From an uncultured Clostridia bacterium (lineage in GTDB: Bacteria; Bacillota; Clostridia; Christensenellales; CAG-314), in contig CAKQXG010000065.1 in assembly GCA_934281515.1 (NCBI GenBank), positions 1 through 10,792 on the forward strand: DNA of 10,792 nucleotides. The letters are read 5' to 3'. The translations under genes were made by a program, and so were the position numbers. The notes below the pieces were generated by a model. The model had not been told where the DNA came from and ran no database searches. It worked only from the letters and a program-made list of their open reading frames with translations. Positions 5,840-10,792 of this stretch are shown here, one piece after another; the first letter of the stretch is position 1; the number at the start of each line of letters is the position of its first letter.

Positions 5840-7516
5840 ATGCAAAATTGTCTTACCCTAAAAAAATCCAACTGCAAAAACTGCTACAAGTGCATAAGGC
5901 ACTGTCCCGTCAAGAGTATTCGTTTTTCCGCCAACCAGGCGCATATCATCGGCAACGAGTGCATACTGTGCGGACAGTGTTTTGTCGTGTGTCCGCAAAA
6001 CGCCAAGGAAATCGGCAGCGAATTGGAAAAAACACGTGTACTGATACAGTCCGGTGCGCCCGTATATGTCAGTATTGCGCCTAGTTTCATTGCCAACTAC
6101 GAAGGTATAGGCATCCGAGGTATGCGCAACGCACTGCAAAAGCTGGGTTTTGTCGACGTGGAAGAAACGGCAATCGGCGCAACGATAGTAAAAAAAGAGT
6201 ACGAACGGTTGTTGCGTGAGGAACATAGGGATATCATGATTACCAGTTGTTGTCATTCCGTCAATCTGCTGATACAAAAGTACTTCCCCGAGGAATTGAA
6301 GTATCTTGCCGACATTGTGTCGCCCATGCAAGCGCATGCATTGGACATCAAACGACGTATACCCGAGGCAAAAGTGGTGTTTGTAGGACCGTGCGTGGCA
6401 AAGAAAGACGAAGCCGAGCATTACGAGGGCATTGTAGACGCAGTGTTGACCTTTGAAGAGTTGACCGAGTGGCTTGACGCCGAGCGTATCGAGTTGCAGC
6501 CCGATATGGACAACGACGACAACAGTCGCGCAAGGTTTTTCCCGACCACAGGCGGCATACTCAAAACTTTGTCCGAGCAACTGCCCGAGTACACCTATCT
6601 TGCCGTAGACGGCGTAGAAAACTGTATGGCTGCTTTGCGTGACATAAACAGCGGCAAGGTGCATAATTGCTTTATCGAGATGTCGGCTTGCGCAGGCAGT
6701 TGCGTCGGCGGTCCGGTAATGGAAAAATACCATCGTTCGCCCGTTCGCGACTACATGGCCGTGGCAAACTACGCAGGCGACAAGGATTTTGACGTGCAGC
6801 GTTTGTCCGAAGTCGACGCTCACAAGCACTTCGAAGTGATTGCTCACAAGTTACCGATGCCCACCGAGAGCGAGATTGCCGAAATCATGCGTCGTATGGG
6901 CAAAAATAAACCCGACGACGAGCTTAACTGCGGCAGTTGCGGTTACAACACCTGTCGCGACAAGGCCATTGCGATATACCAGGGCAAGGCCGAAATCAGT
7001 ATGTGTCTGCCCTTCCTCGAACAAAAGGCGGAGGGCTTCTCCGACGCTATCGTCAAAAACACGCCCAACGGCCTTATTGTGCTTAACGACGACCTGGAAG
7101 TGCAACAAATCAACGCCGCTGCGATGAAGATAGTCAATTTGCGTAACGACAGTGACATCCTCGGCGACCAGGTTGTGCGTATACTCGACCCGTTGCACTA
7201 CATGAAGGTTCGCGACACGCACGTAAGCATCGTCAATCAACGGGACTATCTTGCCGAGTACGGCAAATATGTCGAACAAACGATAATGTACGACGTAAGT
7301 AATCGTCTGATTATCGCCATCATGCGCGACGTCACCGAAGAAGTTGCCGCACAGGAGCGCAAAGACAGAGTCAACCAACAAACTATCGAAATTACCGACC
7401 GTGTGGTGGACAAGCAAATGCGTATCGTGCAGGAGATTGCTTCGCTTCTCGGTGAAACCGCCGCAGAAACAAAGGTTGCTCTGACCAAGTTGAAGGAGTC
7501 TATCGAAAATGAATGA
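5840..7516 (+). CDS. hydS: Sensory-type [FeFe] hydrogenase with PAS domain (HydS-like, group C)
   Basis: The 558-residue protein is probably a hydrogen or redox sensor rather than a bulk hydrogenase. Domains in order: two [4Fe-4S] motifs (Cys12/15/18/22 and Cys41/44/47/51); the H-cluster domain (about 65-345) with L1 TSCCHS (Cys137, Cys138), L2 GPCVAKKDE (Cys185) and L3 EMSACAGSCVGG (Cys284, Cys288); an extra Fe-S motif CGSCGYNTC...C (Cys364, 367, 372, 389); a PAS-like domain (about 400-500) from FSDAIVKNTPNGLIVLNDD to IIAIMRDVTEE; and a C-terminal coiled coil (about 505-558). This layout is that of group C enzymes, which are typically encoded beside phosphatases or kinases. All cluster-binding cysteines are present. 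L1 has His139 where catalytic enzymes usually have Pro, and L2 has Gly for the usual Met. GGGAGG (5828-5833) fixes ATG 5840. The maturation genes hydEFG are not in the window. Confidence 0.92.
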   Translation: MQNCLTLKKSNCKNCYKCIRHCPVKSIRFSANQAHIIGNECILCGQCFVVCPQNAKEIGSELEKTRVLIQSGAPVYVSIAPSFIANYEGIGIRGMRNALQKLGFVDVEETAIGATIVKKEYERLLREEHRDIMITSCCHSVNLLIQKYFPEELKYLADIVSPMQAHALDIKRRIPEAKVVFVGPCVAKKDEAEHYEGIVDAVLTFEELTEWLDAERIELQPDMDNDDNSRARFFPTTGGILKTLSEQLPEYTYLAVDGVENCMAALRDINSGKVHNCFIEMSACAGSCVGGPVMEKYHRSPVRDYMAVANYAGDKDFDVQRLSEVDAHKHFEVIAHKLPMPTESEIAEIMRRMGKNKPDDELNCGSCGYNTCRDKAIAIYQGKAEISMCLPFLEQKAEGFSDAIVKNTPNGLIVLNDDLEVQQINAAAMKIVNLRNDSDILGDQVVRILDPLHYMKVRDTHVSIVNQRDYLAEYGKYVEQTIMYDVSNRLIIAIMRDVTEEVAAQERKDRVNQQTIEITDRVVDKQMRIVQEIASLLGETAAETKVALTKLKESIENE

Positions 7517-8681
7517 TCTTTGTTACGAGATAGGCTACAAGAGCGTCAATCACGACGGCGAACAGCTTTGCGGCGACCACATCGAAGTGGTGGAAACCAA
7601 CGACAATTCGTCCGTGGTGGTGTTGGCCGACGGACTTGGCAGCGGCGTGAAGGCAAGTATTTTGTCTACGTTGACGTCAAAGATTATCTCCACGATGATT
7701 TCCGAGGGGCTGAGCATCGAAGATTGCGTGCAAACGATTGCAACCACATTGCCCGTTTGTTCGGTACGAGGCGTGGCGTATTCGACTTTTTCGATACTGC
7801 ATTTCGAAAATAACGAACGTGTGGAGATTATTCAATACGACAATCCTACGGTACTGCTGTTGCGTGACGGTCAAAACGTCGACTACGACAAGACGCTGTT
7901 ACAAATAGAAAACAAAAAGATATATCGCTCGTCCATTGCCCTCAAAGAAGATGACGTTATCGTTGCCATGAGCGACGGATGTCCGCACGCAGGCACGGGA
8001 CTTGTGTACAATTTCGGTTGGAAACTCAGCAACATTGCCGAGTTTCTTGCCCCGTTGGCTTACGCCGGGTACAGTGCAAAGAATCTTGCGACGGTGCTTA
8101 TCGACGAGGTAAACAAGTTGTACGGAGGCAAACCCGGCGACGACGCTACCGTGTGCGTTGCTCGTATACGCAAACGTTGCCCCGTCAACATCATGTTTGG
8201 TCCCAGTTCCGACAAAAACGACAGTATGCGTATGGCGGCGTTGTTTTTTGCCAAGGCAGGCAAGCATATCGTGTGCGGCGGTACCACCTCGACCATTGTG
8301 TCCAAGTACCTCAACAAGCCGCTTAAAGCAAGCCTTGTGTTTGAAAAGAGCGACGTGCCGCCGATTGCCGAAATAGAAGGCGTGGACCTTGTTACCGAAG
8401 GCGTAATCACCATCAACAAAGTGTTGGAGTACGCTCGGGACTTTGTTGCCGACAACAAGCTGTACGACCAATGGAACGTGCAACACGACGGCGCCGCGCT
8501 TATTTCCCGCATGTTGTTCGAGGAGGCAACCGACATCAGTTTCTACGTCGGACGCGCCATCAATCCCGCCCACCAAAATCCCAACCTTCCCATCAACTTC
8601 AACATCAAGATGAATCTTGTGGAGGAGTTGACCAAGTGCCTTATCAAGATGGGTAAACGTGTGACGGTAAGCTACTTCTAG
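7509..8681 (+). CDS. SpoIIE-type (PPM) serine/threonine phosphatase with unassigned C-terminal domain
   Basis: The 390-residue protein has an N-terminal phosphatase domain (about 1-220) of the SpoIIE/RsbU class. Metal-binding aspartates are seen in VVVLADGLGSG (Asp41), VIVAMSDG (Asp156) and GKPGDDATV (Asp211, Asp212), so it should be an active Mn/Mg-dependent phosphatase, cytoplasmic with no membrane segment. The remaining 165 residues, from about CPVNIMFGPSSDKNDSMRMA, include HIVCGGTTSTIVSKYL and I do not recognise the domain. The ATG overlaps the end of hydS by 8 bases and AAGGAG (7491-7496) lies within hydS, implying coupled translation and a shared function. The likely role is output for HydS: its PAS/coiled-coil end would control dephosphorylation of an unknown protein (inference). 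No anti-sigma or anti-anti-sigma gene is visible nearby. Confidence 0.87.
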   Translation: MNDLCYEIGYKSVNHDGEQLCGDHIEVVETNDNSSVVVLADGLGSGVKASILSTLTSKIISTMISEGLSIEDCVQTIATTLPVCSVRGVAYSTFSILHFENNERVEIIQYDNPTVLLLRDGQNVDYDKTLLQIENKKIYRSSIALKEDDVIVAMSDGCPHAGTGLVYNFGWKLSNIAEFLAPLAYAGYSAKNLATVLIDEVNKLYGGKPGDDATVCVARIRKRCPVNIMFGPSSDKNDSMRMAALFFAKAGKHIVCGGTTSTIVSKYLNKPLKASLVFEKSDVPPIAEIEGVDLVTEGVITINKVLEYARDFVADNKLYDQWNVQHDGAALISRMLFEEATDISFYVGRAINPAHQNPNLPINFNIKMNLVEELTKCLIKMGKRVTVSYF

Positions 8682-8701
8682 TAGCTCGGGTGTAGGTAGT
8701 G

Positions 8702-8743
8702 CGCCTCTATCCGTACAGTTCTTGTGACGGCCACAAGAAGGCG
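8702..8743 (+). other. Stem-loop between the phosphatase gene and hydA2
   Basis: TTCTTGTG (8719-8726) and CACAAGAA (8732-8739) form a perfect 8-bp stem with loop ACGGC. Outside it, CGCC (8702-8705) can pair with GGCG (8740-8743) across an asymmetric internal loop. No T-run follows, so it is only a possible terminator or mRNA 3' end of the hydS-phosphatase operon. Confidence 0.4.
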
Positions 8744-8746
8744 ATT

Positions 8747-8805
8747 TGTAAAAGAATTTCACATACGTATGCGTAATTTTTTGACATTTGCCGAGTATTA
8801 CGCAT
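8747..8805 (+). promoter_or_regulatory. hydA2 control region: shared element, 9-bp inverted repeat and -35 box
   Basis: 8747-8770 is the second copy (20/24) of the element at 417-440; it includes CATACGTATG, a perfect 10-bp palindrome (8762-8771). The half-sites TGTAAA and TTCACA resemble Rex half-sites, but the spacing is one base longer than the usual TTGTGAA-N4-TTCACAA. ATGCGTAAT (8769-8777) and ATTACGCAT (8797-8805) are perfect inverted arms flanking TTGACA (8781-8786), a consensus -35 box. The -10 box is unclear (ATTGCA at 17 bases is weak), which suggests a promoter needing activation, or a misassigned -35. Confidence 0.5.
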
Positions 8806-8857
8806 TGCAAATACCAAAGTTTTGCAACAAAAAAAGTTGAGGATACAGGAAGTTTTT

Positions 8858-10279
8858 ATGAGAAAGTTCGATACGAAAGTTCAACATTTGAAGTACAAAG
8901 TTTTACGTGAAGTCGCTCGCGAAGCCTGGGCGGATCGTTTGCACGAAACGGCAATCGACATTCCCAAGCGCATTGTCCCCGGCAAAATTCCCACAATGCG
9001 TTGCTGCGTCTACAAGGAACGTGCCATTCTTGCCGAGCGTGTAAAGATTGCCATGGGCGGCGACAAGGAAAACCCCAATGTCATCGAAGTAATAGACATT
9101 GCATGCGACGAATGTCCCATGGGTGGCTACGAAGTGACCAATGCTTGCCGCGGCTGTCTGGCGCACCGTTGCGAGGACGTGTGCAAGTTCGGCGCAATCA
9201 CATTCGATCAAAACCACGTGGCGCACATCGACAAAACCAAGTGTAAGGAGTGCGGCGCATGCAGCAAGGTGTGTCCGTACAGCGCAATACACAACTACAA
9301 ACGTCCTTGCGAAACGGCTTGCAAAGTCAAGGCAATAAGCATGGGCGACGAAAAACAAGCCACAATCGACAACAGCAAGTGCATTAGTTGCGGCGCATGC
9401 GTGTACCAGTGTCCGTTTGGCGCAATCACCGACAAGTCGTTTATACTCAACGTTATCGACATGATCAAAAAGAGCAACAACAACACCGACTACAAGGTGT
9501 ACGCAGTTGTTGCGCCGAGTATTTCCAGTCAGTTTACCTACGCCAAGCTCGGTCAGGTAATCACGGGATTGAAAGAACTTGGTTTCTACACCGTCATTGA
9601 GGCGGCACTCGGCGCCGACATGGTGGCGCAGGCAGAAAGCAAGGAGCTTGCCGAGAAAGGCTTCCTGACAAGCAGTTGTTGCCCCGCGTTTGTGGACTAC
9701 ATTCACAAAAACTTCCCCGATCTGGTACCATTCATTTCTCACAACCCGTCTCCGATGGGTGCAATCGCTCGCTACATCAAGGAACACGAAGCGCCATGCA
9801 AAGTGGTGTTTATCGGGCCCTGCACGGCAAAGAAAATGGAAGTACAACGCGAGGATGTCAAGCAATGGGTTGACGCGGCAATCACGTTTGAGGAATTGCA
9901 GGCGCTGTTCGACAGCAAGGATATCGACATTACGACTCTTGACGAAGGAGTGCTGGACAACGCAAGCTACTTCGGACGTATCTTTGCGCGTAGCGGCGGC
10001 TTGAGCGACGCCGTTGCAGAAGGTTTGAAGGAGCAGGGATTGGATTTCATTGTCAAACCATGCGCATGCGACGGCATCGAACAGTGCAAGATTGCCCTGT
10101 TGCAAAAGGCAAAAGGACGGCTGGACGCCAACTTTATCGAAGGTATGGCATGCGTCGGAGGTTGCATCGGCGGTGCGGGCTGCCTGACTCACGGCGAAAA
10201 GAACAAACTAGAAGTTGACAAGTATGGTCGCGAAGCATTGGAAAAGACCATTGCCGACGCCGTGTCGGTGCTGAAATAG
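8858..10279 (+). CDS. hydA2: Monomeric [FeFe] hydrogenase, group B-like, with multiple N-terminal Fe-S clusters
   Basis: The 473-residue protein should interconvert protons and H2 with electrons from ferredoxin. The N-terminal part (about 45-195) is cysteine-rich: Cys83/86, Cys97/100/105/109, Cys129/132/135/139, Cys151/155 and Cys175/178/181/185, including CKECGACSKVCPYSAI and CISCGACVYQCPFGAI, so three or four [4Fe-4S] clusters are likely. The H-cluster domain (about 205-473) has L1 TSSCCPAF (Cys274, Cys275), L2 IGPCTAKKME (Cys322) and L3 EGMACVGGCIGG (Cys432, Cys436). CCPAF in L1 and GPC in L2 point to the group B (CpIII-like) class rather than the CpI class; the physiological direction of that class is unsettled. 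I chose ATG 8858, preceded by AGGAAG, over an upstream TTG at 8822. The symbol follows Ruminococcus albus usage and is tentative. It has its own promoter region. Confidence 0.9.
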   Translation: MRKFDTKVQHLKYKVLREVAREAWADRLHETAIDIPKRIVPGKIPTMRCCVYKERAILAERVKIAMGGDKENPNVIEVIDIACDECPMGGYEVTNACRGCLAHRCEDVCKFGAITFDQNHVAHIDKTKCKECGACSKVCPYSAIHNYKRPCETACKVKAISMGDEKQATIDNSKCISCGACVYQCPFGAITDKSFILNVIDMIKKSNNNTDYKVYAVVAPSISSQFTYAKLGQVITGLKELGFYTVIEAALGADMVAQAESKELAEKGFLTSSCCPAFVDYIHKNFPDLVPFISHNPSPMGAIARYIKEHEAPCKVVFIGPCTAKKMEVQREDVKQWVDAAITFEELQALFDSKDIDITTLDEGVLDNASYFGRIFARSGGLSDAVAEGLKEQGLDFIVKPCACDGIEQCKIALLQKAKGRLDANFIEGMACVGGCIGGAGCLTHGEKNKLEVDKYGREALEKTIADAVSVLK

Positions 10280-10340
10280 TTTTATGCAAACACTGCTCTT
10301 TCGTCGTAAGTATTATCGGTTGAGTTTTTAGGGAAAGGGT

Positions 10341-10379
10341 GTGGGAAAACCCGCTTTTTGCAAAAAGGGGTTTTCCCGC
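10341..10379. terminator. Strong hairpin after hydA2, terminator-like but lacking a T-run
   Basis: GTGGGAAAACCC (10341-10352) pairs with GGGTTTTCCCGC (10368-10379) over 12 bp with one G-T pair. After a bulged G, CTTTTT pairs with AAAAAG around TGCA. The stem is about 18 bp in total. The bases after it (AAAATTCC) contain no T-run on the plus strand, and there is none on the minus strand, so it may terminate inefficiently or protect the hydA2 mRNA end. Confidence 0.5.
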
Positions 10380-10424
10380 AAAATTCCACACTTTGTTAAT
10401 TTTGTACAAACAATGCCAAATTGC

Positions 10425-10453
10425 TTGACGAAATCGACGCTCGGTAGTAAAAT
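10425..10453 (+). promoter_or_regulatory. Sigma-A promoter of rpmE
   Basis: TTGACG (10425-10430) and TAAAAT (10448-10453) are separated by 17 bases. Transcription would start near 10460. The 40-base leader contains TGGG-GCAA-CCCA (10467-10478), a short stem with a GNRA-type loop. Confidence 0.75.
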
Positions 10454-10501
10454 AATTTAGTACGCATGGGGCAACCCAAATAAACAGCGAGGTAAGCGAC
10501 A

Positions 10502-10708
10502 ATGAAACAAGGTATACATCCCAATTATCACGAAGCGACTGTTGTATGTGCTTGTGGCGCTACTTTCAAGACCGGTACGACCAAAGATACCGATATTATC
10601 AAAGTAGAAATTTGCAACAAGTGCCATCCGTATTTTACAGGTAAGCAAAAGCTGGTAGACGCCGGCGGCCGCGTAGACAAGTTCAAGAAAAAGTATGGCA
10701 TGCAATAA
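10502..10708 (+). CDS. rpmE: 50S ribosomal protein L31, zinc-binding type
   Basis: The 68-residue protein is a full-length bacterial L31, beginning [20 protein letters not shown] and carrying the typical [14 protein letters not shown] and VDKFKKKYG segments. The four metal-ligand residues CxC ... CxxC (Cys16, Cys18, Cys37, Cys40) mark the zinc-containing form rather than the zinc-independent paralogue. L31 bridges the large and small ribosomal subunits. GAGGT (10489-10493) precedes the ATG. It has its own promoter and terminator and is functionally unrelated to the hydrogenase genes. In many Clostridia rpmE is an isolated unit, as here. Confidence 0.96.
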   Translation: MKQGIHPNYHEATVVCACGATFKTGTTKDTDIIKVEICNKCHPYFTGKQKLVDAGGRVDKFKKKYGMQ

Positions 10709-10717
10709 GCATAAACG

Positions 10718-10749
10718 AAAAACCGAAACGAGCAAGTTTCGGTTTTTTC
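10718..10749 (+). terminator. Rho-independent terminator of rpmE
   Basis: AAAAACCGAAAC (10718-10729) pairs with GTTTCGGTTTTT (10736-10747) around loop GAGCAA, and the 3' arm runs into TTTTTT (10743-10748). The A-tract on the 5' side would let it act on the opposite strand as well. The remaining 43 bases to the window edge show only a weak CCAC/GTGG dyad and no gene. Confidence 0.92.
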
Positions 10750-10792
10750 TATATTCTGTTTAGATGCGCCACAAAAGTGGTGTGTGCCGCTT

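Noticed and set aside
5092..7516. Electron-bifurcating HydABC hydrogenase
   Set aside because: There are HydC-like small proteins and a hydrogenase, but no NuoF/HydB-type flavoprotein with NADH and FMN sites, and the hydrogenase has a PAS domain.
8747..8764. Canonical Rex operator
   Set aside because: TTGTAA...TTCACA resembles Rex half-sites, but the centre is one base too long for TTGTGAA-N4-TTCACAA; kept only as part of an uncharacterised shared element.
10391..10411. Rex-like site TTTGTTAATTTTGTACAAA upstream of rpmE
   Set aside because: The right half does not match a Rex half-site, and control of L31 by Rex makes little sense; probably AT-rich coincidence.
1..10792. CRISPR array, insertion sequence, prophage or integration site
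   Set aside because: No regularly spaced repeats, transposase, integrase or terminal repeats are visible; codon use looks even across the window.

Overview
The window most likely comes from a strictly anaerobic, fermentative member of the Clostridia (Bacillota); I cannot name a genus. Reasons: a clostridial-type AdhE, a Rex NADH/NAD+ repressor, two different [FeFe] hydrogenases, thioredoxin-like [2Fe-2S] ferredoxins, a SpoIIE-type phosphatase, GGAGG-type ribosome binding sites and sigma-70/sigma-A-like promoters. No mobile element, CRISPR array, tRNA or rRNA is visible. The gene set resembles the ethanol/hydrogen cluster (HydA2, HydS, AdhE) described in Ruminococcus albus and relatives.

Layout. 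1-377 (minus): 5' part of a LysR-type regulator gene, cut by the window edge. 378-649: divergent control region with promoters for lysR and rex, a 16-bp palindrome with a repeated half-site, a 32-bp near-palindrome on the rex promoter, and an element repeated in front of the last hydrogenase gene. 650-1258: rex. 1516-4215: adhE, bifunctional acetaldehyde/alcohol dehydrogenase, behind its own good promoter and a structured leader. 4231-4980: a small APH/choline-kinase-fold protein, very close behind adhE. 4981-5091: a long imperfect hairpin. 5092-5590: two tandem paralogous thioredoxin-like [2Fe-2S] ferredoxins. 5591-5839: a structured leader. 5840-7516: a sensory-type [FeFe] hydrogenase (HydS-like) with a PAS domain and coiled coil. 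7509-8681: a SpoIIE/PP2C-type phosphatase overlapping it by 8 bases. 8858-10279: a monomeric, group B-like [FeFe] hydrogenase with many Fe-S motifs. 10502-10708: rpmE (ribosomal protein L31), an unrelated housekeeping gene with its own promoter and terminator.

How it may work together (inference). Rex reads NADH/NAD+. AdhE disposes of NADH as ethanol and the last hydrogenase disposes of electrons as H2 (or takes H2 up). HydS may sense H2 or redox state at its H-cluster and pass the signal through its Fe-S relay, PAS domain and coiled coil to the co-encoded phosphatase, which would dephosphorylate an unknown target. The ferredoxins could feed or drain electrons from HydS. The kinase-fold protein behind adhE is a possible but unproven opposite number to the phosphatase. 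The non-coding gaps hold several palindromes, stem-loops and shared motifs that match no RNA family I recognise and suggest coordinated control of the ethanol and hydrogen branches.
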